Shown: positions 8,677 to 18,504 of the stretch, one piece after another
How positions within the stretch are numbered: position 1 is the stretch's first letter
Layout of the letters: each line of letters starts with the position of its first letter
NCBI GenBank assembly: GCA_036392795.1
Contig: DASVXH010000044.1
Coordinates: forward strand, 1 to 52,249
Origin: JARIHD01 sp036392795
GTDB taxonomy: Bacteria > Patescibacteriota > Saccharimonadia > Saccharimonadales > UBA4665
DNA length: 52,249 nucleotides
Reading direction: 5' to 3'
Notes under the pieces: model-generated
Database searches by the model: none
What the model was told of the DNA's origin: nothing
Seen by the model: the letters and a program-made list of their open reading frames with translations, nothing else
Translations under genes and position numbers: made by a program

Positions 8677-8794
8677 GGCGAGACAGTGGGAGGTCTATAG
8701 TCGCAACCTACAGATACGCCATGGCTGCTATACTAGGTTTAGGACGACATGTCGAGGCTATATTAGTTTTTGGCTGACGGCAAAGGATGACAGC

Positions 8795-10594
8795 ATGAAA
8801 GAAGACGTAAAAGCATTTTTAAGCGATCTGGAAGGCCAGGAATTTTTTGATATATTACGCAAAAGCCTTGAGCTGAAGAAACTGATCTATACGGAGGAAA
8901 CGACAGCCACTCAACCCGAAGAACTTGCTGAATTATACGCTTTTAGCTTCTTTCCCCAGCATGAAAAAAATGAAACATCATATACCTATGGTCCACAGTG
9001 GGTATTGCCGGACGATGAGGGCAATATGCGCGAATTCCCGAGCAGAAGCCTAGTTACAGAGGAAATGCAGGATTATTGGTTTAAGCGACTTGGCGAAACC
9101 AATAGTAGCGTGCTTAAAAGCCGCTATGCTGACCTGATATATGATTTTACTGACCGAGACAAAGACCCCAAGGGTAAGTTTTCGGCCGCTCTAGAAGTTA
9201 TCAAGGCAAACTTTGAAATTGCGAATATAACAGAAAAAGGCAAGTTTAGAGAATATACATCACGCGCCCTTCACCTCATTCAGCTAACAAATAACGCCGA
9301 CTATCGTGCTAAGTTCATTGACTTATTAGTAGAACGAAGCGCTAAGGTTGAGGAATACAGTGGCTACGTATTCAGTAATCTCGTCACTGACAAAAAATGG
9401 CGCCGTTACCTATCAGACACGCAACTTCAAACAATAGTTAGCAACCTGGATAAATACTTATCAGCTACACTTCCGTCAAAGAAAGCCCAGCCTTGGGCTG
9501 TAGATGAATTAGCGACCAGCCTCGCGAAATACTATGCGGAACAAGACGATGAAGCGAGTGTGGCGAGGATCACAGGGCTGCTAGAGAAGAACTTTAGGGA
9601 TAGCGAATACGCGAACTCTAGCGGCATGCTTAAAAGCAACTATCTTGAAACTCTAAGAACAATGTATGAGGAGTTCGCTCAATTTGAATTTGCCCGCACG
9701 AAGCGGGACACAATAACCAACGAACTCACTTCTATTGCCGATGAGGTGGAAGCCTCTATGCAGGAGTTTAAATTTTCCGCCGAAATACCAAAAGAGCAAC
9801 AAGAGCAGCTCCAAGAGTTTATTAAATGGATATTTGAGGACAACGGCAAACCCACGACTCTAGACCTTGTTATACAGAAAATCGTGGTGAACTTCCTGCC
9901 CAAATTAGATGACGAAAAGTCTTCTTTCGAGACGATGCGAAAAGAGAATCCTATTGGGTATCTATTTACCACCACTATTGTTGGTGAAGATGGGTTCAAT
10001 ATCGCCAAGCTTAATGGGTACGACGAAGACCCCGATAAGTATTTTGTAAAGCACTACTCGGAAAATTTGCATTTTAATGGGATTATCCTGCGAATGGTAC
10101 TGCATGAGCTAAAAGCGCGTTTCGGAGCTGATGAAATGCGGCAGGTGCTCATGAAATCCCCACTATTTCGAAAAGAGGACGAAAACTATATTGACCGAGC
10201 CTTAAAGGGATTTTGGGAGAAGGACTACTTAGTGTCTTCCCACTTGTTCATACCGTTAGTAGAGGACGGTTTCAGAATCCTACATAGAATAAATGGGCTA
10301 CCTATCATTACCCCTAATGAAGATGGCGGCTTTGACTTTTATAATAATCTCGAAAGATACATTGACCACGATGTAGTAAGTGGCGTATTCGGCTCGCTCG
10401 GTGACAATTTCCGCTATTACGCCAAAATCCTTCTCGTCACTCGCATGGGTTGGAATCTAAGACATAACTTTGCTCATGGTATCAATAAAAGTAGCCTCTT
10501 ACGGCCAGACGCTTCCGAAAGATTATTGCATGTGCTTTTTTGCCTAAGTCTAGTCAGGCTGCCGGAAGCGAAGAAAGAAAAACAAGCCGAATAG
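8795..10594 (+). CDS. DUF4209-like protein with HEPN-type R-x4-H motif
   Basis: A protein of 599 aa from the ATG at 8795, which has AAAGGA about 8 nt upstream; an in-frame ATG at 8675 lies on the -10 box and is rejected. It is a long, all-helical soluble protein. Its C-terminal region, NLRHNFAHG near residues 554-562, matches the conserved end of DUF4209 proteins, and R556-H561 has the R-x4-H spacing of HEPN ribonuclease motifs. HEPN proteins are often RNA-cleaving toxins or anti-phage effectors. Here it sits alone under its own promoter as element cargo, so a defence or stability role is plausible but inferred. It converges on another R-x4-H gene at 10666. Confidence 0.7.
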   Translation: MKEDVKAFLSDLEGQEFFDILRKSLELKKLIYTEETTATQPEELAELYAFSFFPQHEKNETSYTYGPQWVLPDDEGNMREFPSRSLVTEEMQDYWFKRLGETNSSVLKSRYADLIYDFTDRDKDPKGKFSAALEVIKANFEIANITEKGKFREYTSRALHLIQLTNNADYRAKFIDLLVERSAKVEEYSGYVFSNLVTDKKWRRYLSDTQLQTIVSNLDKYLSATLPSKKAQPWAVDELATSLAKYYAEQDDEASVARITGLLEKNFRDSEYANSSGMLKSNYLETLRTMYEEFAQFEFARTKRDTITNELTSIADEVEASMQEFKFSAEIPKEQQEQLQEFIKWIFEDNGKPTTLDLVIQKIVVNFLPKLDDEKSSFETMRKENPIGYLFTTTIVGEDGFNIAKLNGYDEDPDKYFVKHYSENLHFNGIILRMVLHELKARFGADEMRQVLMKSPLFRKEDENYIDRALKGFWEKDYLVSSHLFIPLVEDGFRILHRINGLPIITPNEDGGFDFYNNLERYIDHDVVSGVFGSLGDNFRYYAKILLVTRMGWNLRHNFAHGINKSSLLRPDASERLLHVLFCLSLVRLPEAKKEKQAE

Positions 10595-10606
10595 TGAATT
10601 ATTAGT

Positions 10607-10659
10607 AACTTTCATTTGCTCGCAAATGGAAGTTGACCTGTTTGCCACAGGCAAATAGG
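10607..10659. terminator. Two adjacent hairpins between convergent genes
   Basis: AACTTTCATTTGC/GCAAATGGAAGTT (10607-10634) and CCTGTTTGCC/GGCAAATAGG (10637-10659) are long stems with one wobble each, filling the 71-nt gap between genes ending at 10594 and 10666. T tracts are weak, so termination is likely but not certain. Confidence 0.5.
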
Positions 10660-10665
10660 TTTGCC

Positions 10666-11154
10666 CTATGAAGGGGTGACGTTCTTGTCGTCCAGCTCTT
10701 CGTATATCTTGACCATCATTTCGACCCATTCAATCCGATGGATAAGCCCGTTGCGTAGACCGTCTAGGTGCCAGCCCTTTTTGAACAGTTCGCGCACTTC
10801 TTTACCTTCAGTGTTTGAGCCATACTGACATGCCATTCTAAGTTCTTCAAAATTGCGGCCACTTGAGAAATTAACTTCTTTGGGTGGCGTACCGCTCGGC
10901 CCCAAAATAATCCTCGTCACCTTTGGAACTTTTTTGTATTTTGTGGCATGGCTCTTGTAAAGTCTCTCGTCCACTTCTTCTTCATTAGCCCAGGCGCTTA
11001 ATTCCTCGTCGGCTATGGTGATATTCTCCCAGCCGATAAGTAGTAGCAAGATATGCACCGCGTCCTTCGTGGGAGAGGGGTGTTTGTCTGCGGCCTCAAG
11101 ATAGTATCGCGCGTTGGATATATGGGCTTTGATCGAATCCGGCATGGCTTTCAT
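10666..11154 (-). CDS. HEPN-like small helical protein at end of T4SS operon
   Basis: A protein of 162 aa, predicted all-helical. It begins with an ISNARYYLEAADKH helix and ends LRNGLIHRIEW, with R134-H139 in R-x4-H spacing. The overall plan (helix, HILLLLIGWEN, C-terminal RNxxxH) recalls AbiV/HEPN-type proteins, but I cannot assign a family firmly. It starts 21 nt after the stop of the VirD4-like gene on the same strand. A TATAAT (11162-11167) ends 7 nt before its ATG, so it probably also has its own leaderless promoter. A toxin-like, abortive-infection or exclusion function is a guess from motif and context. Confidence 0.6.
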   Translation of the reverse strand: MKAMPDSIKAHISNARYYLEAADKHPSPTKDAVHILLLLIGWENITIADEELSAWANEEEVDERLYKSHATKYKKVPKVTRIILGPSGTPPKEVNFSSGRNFEELRMACQYGSNTEGKEVRELFKKGWHLDGLRNGLIHRIEWVEMMVKIYEELDDKNVTPS

Positions 11155-11175
11155 AAAACTAATTATAGCCTTTGT

Positions 11176-13737
11176 CTATCTAGCGTCTGGCAAAATCGCC
11201 GTTCTTTTTTGGGGCTGACGCTTTTTGCGTGGCTCCTCAACTTTAGGTTGTGGCTTTATGGTGTAGTTCTTACGCGAAGCGGCGACCGCCTTTGCTGCGG
11301 TTGTTTCGCTGCCTTCGTCCTCAAGTACGACAGTCTCGCCAGAGAAAGGTTCTTGTGAACGAACTGCGGCCAAGCGAATATAGAAATTAAAGGCTGGCAG
11401 ATTGGCGAGTTCGCCCCTCTGCACATACGGCTCAAAGAGTGGTAGCAAAAACTGTTCATCGGCAGGGTTGCCGGTACGGAAGCAAATCACCGTGCCGACG
11501 TTCGCGAGAATTGTTTGCACGGTTCGCAGCTCCGCTTGTTGGGAGGTGGATTGCTCGGCCATCATCAGGAACAGCTTATATTTTCGTGCTTCTGACAAAA
11601 GTTGCACGAACGAAGCGGTGGCAAAGTTTTGGAATTCGTCCACATACAGATAGAATGGCCTGCGCTCTGTCTGGTTTACTCGTGCGCGCCGCAGCGCCGC
11701 CATCTGCAATTTTGCCAGCACGGTAATACCGAAAAGCTCCGAAGTATCTTCACCTAGCAAACCTTTTGAGAAGTTGCAGATTAAGATTTTGCCAGAGTTA
11801 ATAATGTCGTCAAAGTCTATAGTGGACTTAGGCTGCTCCAAAATACGCTTGGCCGAAGCCGAAAAGAGGAAGCGCCCTACTTTCGCCGTGATACCGGCCG
11901 CCATCTTCACGCGCTGCATTTCTCCGGCTTTGCCTAGCTCATTCTTCCAGAAGTTTTTAAGCTCTTTGTCCTCAAGTTTGCTTATCACACTCTTTCGGTA
12001 CTTGGGGTCGTTCAAGAGATCAAACACGGTAAAGAGGGTCGCGCCCTCGACGGTTAGCGCCGTTTGCACGGTGTTACGCAGCACGTATTCAATGCGGTGG
12101 CCGCCGCTATCATCTTCAGAAAAGATTTTACGGAATACTGACACGGTGGATTCAGTCACCAAGTCTTTTTCGCGAATAAGCTCGTCGCCAGTTAATCCAG
12201 GCGTAAGCTCTAATAGATTTAAGCCAATAGGGTGCGCTAGGTCGTCGGGGTTAAAGTAAATTACGTCGTCCACGCGCTCTTTAGGCACGTAGCGCAACAC
12301 CGTTTCGGCCGCGTCGCCGTGTGGGTCTACGAAAGCAAAACCCTTACCGTGTCGTAAATCCTGCTCCATGCCATAAAGCATCATAGTTGTTTTACCGTTA
12401 CCCGTGCCACCGATAACGTAAACGTGGCGCTCACGCTCGGCTGTCGTTAGGCCAATGTCCGTGTAAGTGCCGTGGTGGTGGTTGCGCCCCAAGATAACAT
12501 CGAATTGGGCGCCGTTCTTGAGTGATAAAGGCGCGGGTAGCGTTTTGCTAAGTGACTTCACGACATTTTCAGTCTTGGCCGTTTCGGTATGCGGGAAATG
12601 ATACAGATCAGCGAGCTCGGCTGCGGAGAGTAAGCAGGCGTTACGACTAAAGAACGCCGGTAAACGGTGACTAAAAACGAATTGCCAGTATCGCGTCTGA
12701 ATATCTGCATAAGTCCGGCGCACCCGGAGCGCTTGGTATTTTGGCACGGCCAGCGAAGCAAGCCACTCTCGCACACCCTTTGCTCTTTGCTTTTCGCGCT
12801 CCTTGTCTTCCATAACTATGAAAGCGCGAATATTGACCCTAAATAATGGCTGGCTTAGTTTATCGTGTACTGATTCGGCCAGCCTTTGCTCGAACGGACT
12901 TAGAACGCGAGCTGGTTTGATCTTCATGGCGACTTGCTGCTTGTGGCTGGCTTGAGCCTGGTAGGTTTTGTTTTTGCTCGGCCCGCTTAATGTGTCGCCT
13001 ACGCTATCGAGCACGCCGAAAAGAAAAGTATTAATACCATCAAAGATTTTGCTTGCCGGCATTTTTGGTTTGCCAAGACGATATACTAGCTCATCGTTAT
13101 GTATCAGTCTGCTGGTGATAACGCCCGCCTCGCGAACTTTTGTTGGTGACACCACAATTTGAAAACTCATCAATTCATCGGGAGAAAGTTTAGTCATTAT
13201 GCCGGTAAGGTACGCCATAGGGTCGTGCTCGTCTAAAGTGAGTTGTGTATGTAACGGGTAGGCGAAGTGGCCGGTTTGTTTAAGATCGAGTACGCGCGCG
13301 CCCTTTCCGTCCGGCATATAGTCATCAATCCGGCGCAGCTTGGCGTCTGGTAAGTAAGAGAGAATCGTTTGCTCAAATGTAGCCGCGTCGCTCTCCGGCA
13401 CGCGCAACACGTAACGAATACCCTGTTGCTTCGTGGAAACAAGTTCAAGCGAGAATACTACTTTGCGCCTGAGCAGTTTTTCTAGGAGGGTGCGGCTTGT
13501 TTCCAAGCCGTGTAAAACTGCGAACAGGTGTTTTGTGGCTTCTGGTGTCTTATTGGCGTTAGCGGGCGGTGTTAGCTCCAAAAACACGGCTTTTTGTTGC
13601 AATAGTCTGCGAACGTCCAGCAAGTCGAGCGTCACAAAAAGAACTAACGTCACAACCGCCACGAGAATAAGCGCGCCAACAATCCAGGGAAACAATCCCT
13701 CAAGCGTTTGTAACCAGTCTGTTATATTGCTCGTCAT
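11176..13737 (-). CDS. VirD4/TraG-like conjugation ATPase (coupling protein)
   Basis: A protein of 853 aa from the ATG at 13737; an in-frame upstream start at 13791 would overlap the CHAP gene by about 50 nt, whereas 13737 leaves 1 nt. An N-terminal membrane segment (IVGALILVAVVTLVLFVTLDLL) is followed by a long cytosolic part with Walker A GGTGNGKTT (near residue 445) and Walker B FYLYVDEFQNF (near 694), and a basic, Pro/Lys-rich tail. This is the membrane-bound hexameric ATPase that hands DNA to the secretion channel; the long N-terminal region before Walker A is typical of the CPR and Gram-positive DUF87/TraG-like variants. It is the last channel gene in the operon. Confidence 0.88.
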   Translation of the reverse strand: MTSNITDWLQTLEGLFPWIVGALILVAVVTLVLFVTLDLLDVRRLLQQKAVFLELTPPANANKTPEATKHLFAVLHGLETSRTLLEKLLRRKVVFSLELVSTKQQGIRYVLRVPESDAATFEQTILSYLPDAKLRRIDDYMPDGKGARVLDLKQTGHFAYPLHTQLTLDEHDPMAYLTGIMTKLSPDELMSFQIVVSPTKVREAGVITSRLIHNDELVYRLGKPKMPASKIFDGINTFLFGVLDSVGDTLSGPSKNKTYQAQASHKQQVAMKIKPARVLSPFEQRLAESVHDKLSQPLFRVNIRAFIVMEDKEREKQRAKGVREWLASLAVPKYQALRVRRTYADIQTRYWQFVFSHRLPAFFSRNACLLSAAELADLYHFPHTETAKTENVVKSLSKTLPAPLSLKNGAQFDVILGRNHHHGTYTDIGLTTAERERHVYVIGGTGNGKTTMMLYGMEQDLRHGKGFAFVDPHGDAAETVLRYVPKERVDDVIYFNPDDLAHPIGLNLLELTPGLTGDELIREKDLVTESTVSVFRKIFSEDDSGGHRIEYVLRNTVQTALTVEGATLFTVFDLLNDPKYRKSVISKLEDKELKNFWKNELGKAGEMQRVKMAAGITAKVGRFLFSASAKRILEQPKSTIDFDDIINSGKILICNFSKGLLGEDTSELFGITVLAKLQMAALRRARVNQTERRPFYLYVDEFQNFATASFVQLLSEARKYKLFLMMAEQSTSQQAELRTVQTILANVGTVICFRTGNPADEQFLLPLFEPYVQRGELANLPAFNFYIRLAAVRSQEPFSGETVVLEDEGSETTAAKAVAASRKNYTIKPQPKVEEPRKKRQPQKRTAILPDAR

Positions 13738-13738
13738 G

Positions 13739-14242
13739 CTAATGGATAAAGTTATATTCTTTCGCTTGTTGCGGCTTAAACGTGCGGTCACTCAAAATAT
13801 CCCAGCCCTTCACGTTCATTTCCGACACTTTCCAACTGCCATCCGGCCCTACTTCTTCGACAAAGGCGACATGGCCTAGATCGCCCTTATCGGTTTGCAT
13901 AATGGCGTACTTTGCGGGCGTATGATCTACTTGGTAGCCCGCCTTCCTAGCGCCAGTATCCCAATCGTGGGCATCGCCCCAGTTGTTCGGTATGGGTTTG
14001 CCGATCTCTATACGCCGCTGCGCCGCCCAAAAGGTACAGTAGCCGTAAATATAGGTGTTGGCTGTTGAAGCGTTGCCAGTGTATAGGGTCGCGCCCTCGC
14101 CGCCATTCGTAAGCTCTCCCGGGTTCGTCATAGCCATGACGGCGGCAACCGGCATACCTAATAAGACGACCATAACGAGCAAAACAACGCCGATCTCTTT
14201 CTTCATAGAGATAGCGGTTTTAGCGGCGAGGTTGGCTATCAT
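13739..14242 (-). CDS. CHAP-domain peptidoglycan hydrolase of the T4SS
   Basis: A protein of 167 aa with an N-terminal membrane or signal segment (about residues 17-37, GVVLLVMVVLLGMPVAAVMAM) and a CHAP amidase/endopeptidase domain: GYCTFWAAQRR gives the catalytic Cys and GDLGHVAFVEEV the catalytic His. It should cut peptidoglycan locally to let the conjugation channel through, the role of VirB1 in Gram-negative systems. It overlaps the VirB4 gene by 4 nt and precedes the coupling protein by 1 nt, so it is within a tightly packed operon. Confidence 0.88.
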   Translation of the reverse strand: MIANLAAKTAISMKKEIGVVLLVMVVLLGMPVAAVMAMTNPGELTNGGEGATLYTGNASTANTYIYGYCTFWAAQRRIEIGKPIPNNWGDAHDWDTGARKAGYQVDHTPAKYAIMQTDKGDLGHVAFVEEVGPDGSWKVSEMNVKGWDILSDRTFKPQQAKEYNFIH

Positions 14243-15978
14243 GGGTGATACAGCTCTTGCGGATTAGTCGTGATAAGTGGGTGTTCTTTTTCGGAAGCTA
14301 TAACCCTTACCGCCACATGGTTTTGATCCGCGATTATTAACGCTTCACCGCGCCCACAAGTGAGCAGATAGTCGGCTTCGTATTCACTCAAGCTAAACTC
14401 GGACGCCACGTGCTTGATAGTAGTGGTATCTTGGTGCATGAGAATACGCAGGCTGCTTTGCGAGGCAATAGCTCGGCCGTAGTCACTTTTCAAAAAGTCA
14501 TTGGCTTGCTGCGAAATGATGGACACGCCCAGGTAGTATTTGCGGGCGCGGCGCACCAGCCCGGCCACGAAGCGGGCGCTTTCCTCATGCTCTAGAAGCA
14601 GCCAGCCTTCATCAATAACCAAAATGCGCTTCTCTGGTTTGGCCTTTACTTGGTTTTGCACGAAGTTGGCAATAATCATCATCATTATCTGCCGCAGGCT
14701 TTCGTCGAGGTCTTTAATATCGAACACAACCAGCCGGTTATCCAGCTTAATGTTGGTTGGCCGGTTAAGTACGCCCGCCAATGAGCCGGTCAGATACTTG
14801 TCCAGTTTTTCATTTAGCTCAAGCTGACCTAAAGCGTGCAGTTCTTTATGAAGGTCGGACAGCAGCGGCGCTTCACCCTTTTTGGCTTCTTCGTAGGTTT
14901 TAATGATGGCCTTATCTACCGCCGCGCGCTCGCGCTGTGTGAGGCCGCCAGCCATCAATGAGATAACTTCCGTTAAGTCCTGAATGTGCTGCGATAGCTG
15001 CTCGGAAGTGTGCGCCGTTGTCGCCAGGTCGAAGGGGTTAATCTTCTCTTTAGATTTGGACGACAGTTTTATGTAGGTGCCTTTTACGCTTTCGGTAAGG
15101 TTTTTGTATTCTCGCTCTGGGTCAATCACGATAACCTTTGTGCCTTGCATGAGCTGGCGCAAGATTTCTACCTTGCTCGCGTAGCTTTTACCACTGCCGG
15201 ACTGCGCGAATACAATGCTGTTGGCATTATTGAGGCTAAAGCGGTCAAGGATAACAAGCGAATTGTTGGAGTTGTTCACGCCATACAAAATGCCATCTTC
15301 TTGCACTAACTCCGACGACATGAAGGGGAACGCTAGTGCCGCTGAAGAACTGTCCAGGTTGCGCTTCTGGCCTAACAAATCTTCGGCACGCGGCAATACG
15401 GACTGCAAAGCCTCAAGCTGTTGGTAGCGAGCCGTCTTAATAGCGAATAGACGCGCGCTCAAGGCGTTCTCCAACATCTTAGTAACCTTGTTCAATTCCT
15501 CTAGGCTGTCGGCGCGTAGACTCACGTAAATAGCCATCTGGAATAGCTTTTCCTGCCCACGCTGTATTTTGTCGCGCAGTTCAATGGCCGATTCCAGCGG
15601 GTCGGTCAGATCGGAGCCAATAATCGCGCCCTTTTGCATTTTGGCACGTCGCGTGGATTCCAGCTCGGTAATCTTGCGCCGGAGTTGTGGTAAGGCTTGG
15701 AGCGCGTCTACTTCGTGAATGTGGTAGGAAATATCGGCGTTATGGTTGAAGTGAATGAGGCTATCGAGCCAACCGCTTGAGGCCACGAACGGATAGCCCG
15801 AAACAAACAATGTGCGGACGTAATGGCCGTCAATGCAAAGATAATCCTGTTGCTCCTCCAAACCCTCGTAAGACAACGCGTCCACCTGATCTTGCTCGCC
15901 AAAGGTAAGCGCCAATTCTTTTGGTCGTTCGTCGCGCTGTTTCTTCCAGTCGGCTAGCTTGGTTAGTAAGTCGTTCAT
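14239..15978 (-). CDS. VirB4-like T4SS ATPase
   Basis: A protein of 579 aa. Walker A is AQSGSGKSYASK near residue 258 and Walker B is RILVIDEGWLLLEHE near 456, followed by the VirB4-type segment RRARKYYLGVSIISQQANDFL. The ATPase energises pilus and channel assembly at the membrane. It lacks the amino-terminal part of a full VirB4/TraC, which is supplied by the preceding gene, overlapping by 4 nt. The protein begins MNDLLTKLADWKKQRDERPK, a start usual for this split form in CPR and Gram-positive elements. Confidence 0.92.
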   Translation of the reverse strand: MNDLLTKLADWKKQRDERPKELALTFGEQDQVDALSYEGLEEQQDYLCIDGHYVRTLFVSGYPFVASSGWLDSLIHFNHNADISYHIHEVDALQALPQLRRKITELESTRRAKMQKGAIIGSDLTDPLESAIELRDKIQRGQEKLFQMAIYVSLRADSLEELNKVTKMLENALSARLFAIKTARYQQLEALQSVLPRAEDLLGQKRNLDSSSAALAFPFMSSELVQEDGILYGVNNSNNSLVILDRFSLNNANSIVFAQSGSGKSYASKVEILRQLMQGTKVIVIDPEREYKNLTESVKGTYIKLSSKSKEKINPFDLATTAHTSEQLSQHIQDLTEVISLMAGGLTQRERAAVDKAIIKTYEEAKKGEAPLLSDLHKELHALGQLELNEKLDKYLTGSLAGVLNRPTNIKLDNRLVVFDIKDLDESLRQIMMMIIANFVQNQVKAKPEKRILVIDEGWLLLEHEESARFVAGLVRRARKYYLGVSIISQQANDFLKSDYGRAIASQSSLRILMHQDTTTIKHVASEFSLSEYEADYLLTCGRGEALIIADQNHVAVRVIASEKEHPLITTNPQELYHP

Positions 15979-16601
15979 GCTTGCCCCTTTCGCGTGTAGG
16001 AACTGTTGAGTAACCGCGCAACACTTTCGGTGATAGGCTGGCGCTTGGCCTGTGTCGGGTTATAGAAGCTATGGAACAGGTCGAGTATTTCCAGGCTGCC
16101 AAGTTGCCGGGTCTGCATACCCATACGCGCCAAGCCTTTAATGACTAGATCGGCATTAAGCATTAAACGCTCTTTGGCCGCCGCGAAATCATCATCTTTT
16201 GAACCATAAGGCAACACCACGTAAAACCGGCGTGACAGAATCTTGTTGTCTTCCACGAGGCTTTGCACAAACTCGCTGTAGTTTTCAAGCTGCTGCTTGT
16301 AGACCTTTTCTTTTTCGTCGGCGTGGCGGGTTTCCAGATCGGCAAGGTACTTGCTCATATCTAACTCACGGATACGCACCACCACCTGTAATGGACACGG
16401 CAAAGAGTTTAAAAAGCTCTCATAAGTATCAATGAGCGCGTCCTGTTCGGCTTCGCTTTTCAGCTCAAAGTTGAGCGAGGATACTTCCAGGGCAACGCGA
16501 AATTGGTTGTTGGGCAAAAGCAGCACACCGTCTTTAACGCCCTTAATATTGATCTGCTGGCGCGAAGACGCTTTTTTATCTGACTTCCGTAATGTGAACA
16601 C
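15975..16601 (-). CDS. TraC/VirB4 N-terminal-like T4SS protein
   Basis: A protein of 208 aa, no membrane segment. It matches the region that precedes the ATPase domain in TraC-like VirB4 proteins: QQINIKGVKDGVLLLPNNQFRVALEVSSLNFELKSEAEQDALI, then the LNSLPCPLQVVVRIRELDM strand-helix unit. Encoding it separately from the ATPase at 14239 amounts to a split VirB4. It overlaps both neighbours, 4 nt with the ATPase and 26 nt with the PrgI gene, so translation is likely coupled. Confidence 0.8.
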   Translation of the reverse strand: MFTLRKSDKKASSRQQINIKGVKDGVLLLPNNQFRVALEVSSLNFELKSEAEQDALIDTYESFLNSLPCPLQVVVRIRELDMSKYLADLETRHADEKEKVYKQQLENYSEFVQSLVEDNKILSRRFYVVLPYGSKDDDFAAAKERLMLNADLVIKGLARMGMQTRQLGSLEILDLFHSFYNPTQAKRQPITESVARLLNSSYTRKGQA

Positions 16602-17082
16602 TTAGCGCTCCTTTCTTGTCGGTTCTAAAATGCAGGTTGGCTTCCGGGTTGGCTAAAAGTTGTTCGATTTGTACCAAGTCGGCCGTGCTAAGTTTGGGTT
16701 GTGCCGCCGGTTTTACTTTCTTGGGTTCGGCCTTCTCGACGACTTCCTGGGGTGCTTCCAGCTTCGGAATATCCCGCATGTGGGTGTCGTTCTTGTTGAA
16801 TAAGTAGTAGCGTGGCCGCGCGTTATATCGTGCCAAGATCAAAAGCCAGGTCAGTAAGATTCGCCCCTTTATGCGAATGGCGAGGGTGCTAAAGGCTACG
16901 AATAAGCAAACGATAATCACGATCTTGTAAGGTGCCGAGGCAAAGAATGGCGGCAATAGTACGAAGATCGCCGCGCTGCCAAAAACTGGCGCTACCAGCA
17001 ATAGAAGCTGGATAAGACTAATCTCGCCAACTATTTTGTCTTCTACGGTTGTAATCTGCGCGGGAACGGTCGTGGTTCTCAT
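16576..17082 (-). CDS. PrgI family T4SS membrane protein
   Basis: A protein of 168 aa. It has two closely spaced membrane helices (about residues 26-70) framed by IPAQITTVEDKIVGEISLIQ and ARYNARPRYYLFNKND, the pattern of PrgI proteins, the VirB3-like component of Gram-positive T4SS. The C-terminal half is a charged linker with a short helix. It overlaps the VirB6-like gene by 4 nt (ATGA), so it belongs to the same operon and is translated with it. Confidence 0.88.
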   Translation of the reverse strand: MRTTTVPAQITTVEDKIVGEISLIQLLLLVAPVFGSAAIFVLLPPFFASAPYKIVIIVCLFVAFSTLAIRIKGRILLTWLLILARYNARPRYYLFNKNDTHMRDIPKLEAPQEVVEKAEPKKVKPAAQPKLSTADLVQIEQLLANPEANLHFRTDKKGALSVHITEVR

Positions 17083-18500
17083 TTCTTCTCCGTCTTCTCG
17101 GCCTTACGAGTTTCGCCGGTCTTTAATGGTTGGGCGCTCTTGGTGGTTGGTTTGCCAGATGATGATTGCTTACCGGCCGTCGCCTTCGCGGTTGAGCCGT
17201 CAGCATTGGCGCGCTTATTCTGAATAAACCTGTTGGCTTTCGCGCCCGCACCGTAGGTACTCTTAGCGAAGTTCTTGGTCATTTGGGTGCTGCGGGTCAT
17301 GTAGCTTACGCCGCGCATGAACGAGGTTCCGAGTTCGCGCGCGGCTTTCGGTCCACTCGCCGCCGACACAAGCTGGTTCATCATGCCTTGCGCCTTTAGC
17401 AAAGCCACGACCGTAGCCAAGCCGACGATGAGCGCCATAAGACTATTGGGCTGCTCGGCGGTATCACCCGCGTTAATGCCGGTAAATATGGAGGCCGCCA
17501 GCAGTAAGACCACCACATGCACGAACAGCACGAAAATTGCCACAAGGTAGGTTTTCAGGGCGGTAATAGCGAAATCCTTAAATGCCGGCAGTAGCCATAG
17601 CAAAATCACGATAGGCGCGAGTATCGCCCCCAAGTACAACCCAACCAGGCGGAGCACATAATAAACCAGCAGCATAACCGATAGCACCAAGAAAGCCACC
17701 ATAATAAGCAGTCCTGCCAAGCCCATGTCCGACGACTTCTTAGTTATATCCGCCAGCACGTCCCATACCGAAGTGCTAGGGAACGCGCTTTGTAGCGCGT
17801 AAATCATGGCGTTGGACAAACTAATGATCGCGTCAATCGCGAAGATGGAGGTATTTATAAGCAAGAAGATAAACGCCATTTGTGGCAGTAGTTGCTTTAG
17901 GTCTATCTCGTCAAAGCCCAGCGTGGCGGCGCTCATAATATGGAAGCCAATTAGTACGACCACCAGAATAAACAATACGTCCGTGATACCGACTACGGCC
18001 GCCCATATATTTAGCACGCTCGAATTATTGCCCATGAGTGGCGTGGCGTTGGTGAAGTAGCCCAGCGCGTTTACGAATGGCTCACCGATGGACTGAATGA
18101 TATTCCGCAGCACGGAAACGATGGCGTTAATCACCACATCAAAAAGATTAAACCCGTCGTCCTTTGGTTCCACCGGCTGAAGCGTCGGGAACTGCTCCGT
18201 GCCAACCGCCCCGTTGCCAGAGTAGGCGCTGCTTAAAATAGCGGTCAGGGTTCCGGCGGCGATAACTAGCACTAAACCAATCAGCGCGTTTTTAATTATC
18301 TTTTTGCCCTGCGCCAATTTGTCGGGATTACCTGCGCTGGTCATATATTGGTAGCCGCCCCATACCAAGAAGAAAGTACAGGCCAAAGACGCCAGAACGA
18401 TTAAAGTCGTGACGGCTGGCCCCACATACGCGCGCATAGCGTCGGAGGCGTTCGAGGCTGCGGCCAGGAACGTAAACGGCAATTCCACCGGCATACCCAT
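17079..18500 (-). CDS. Pilin-domain/VirB6 (TrbL)-like fusion membrane protein
   Basis: A protein of 473 aa with about eight hydrophobic segments and a basic, Lys/Thr/Ser-rich cytosolic tail. The central and C-terminal segments (from about residue 115) have the VirB6/TrbL layout, the polytopic channel component. The first 95 residues closely resemble the separate pilin gene just upstream: GGYQYMTSAGNPDKLAQGKK here against GGFGYITSSGNPEKLDKAKH there, each followed by a second hydrophobic helix. This looks like a T4SS pilin domain fused to the channel protein. It starts 4 nt after the pilin stop. Confidence 0.85.
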   Translation of the reverse strand: MGMPVELPFTFLAAASNASDAMRAYVGPAVTTLIVLASLACTFFLVWGGYQYMTSAGNPDKLAQGKKIIKNALIGLVLVIAAGTLTAILSSAYSGNGAVGTEQFPTLQPVEPKDDGFNLFDVVINAIVSVLRNIIQSIGEPFVNALGYFTNATPLMGNNSSVLNIWAAVVGITDVLFILVVVLIGFHIMSAATLGFDEIDLKQLLPQMAFIFLLINTSIFAIDAIISLSNAMIYALQSAFPSTSVWDVLADITKKSSDMGLAGLLIMVAFLVLSVMLLVYYVLRLVGLYLGAILAPIVILLWLLPAFKDFAITALKTYLVAIFVLFVHVVVLLLAASIFTGINAGDTAEQPNSLMALIVGLATVVALLKAQGMMNQLVSAASGPKAARELGTSFMRGVSYMTRSTQMTKNFAKSTYGAGAKANRFIQNKRANADGSTAKATAGKQSSSGKPTTKSAQPLKTGETRKAEKTEKK

Positions 18501-18504
18501 TGGC

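Noticed and set aside
8675..8794. A 40-residue N-terminal extension of the DUF4209-like protein
   Set aside because: The ATG at 8675 overlaps the TATAAT of the predicted promoter and lacks a ribosome-binding site, while 8795 has one.
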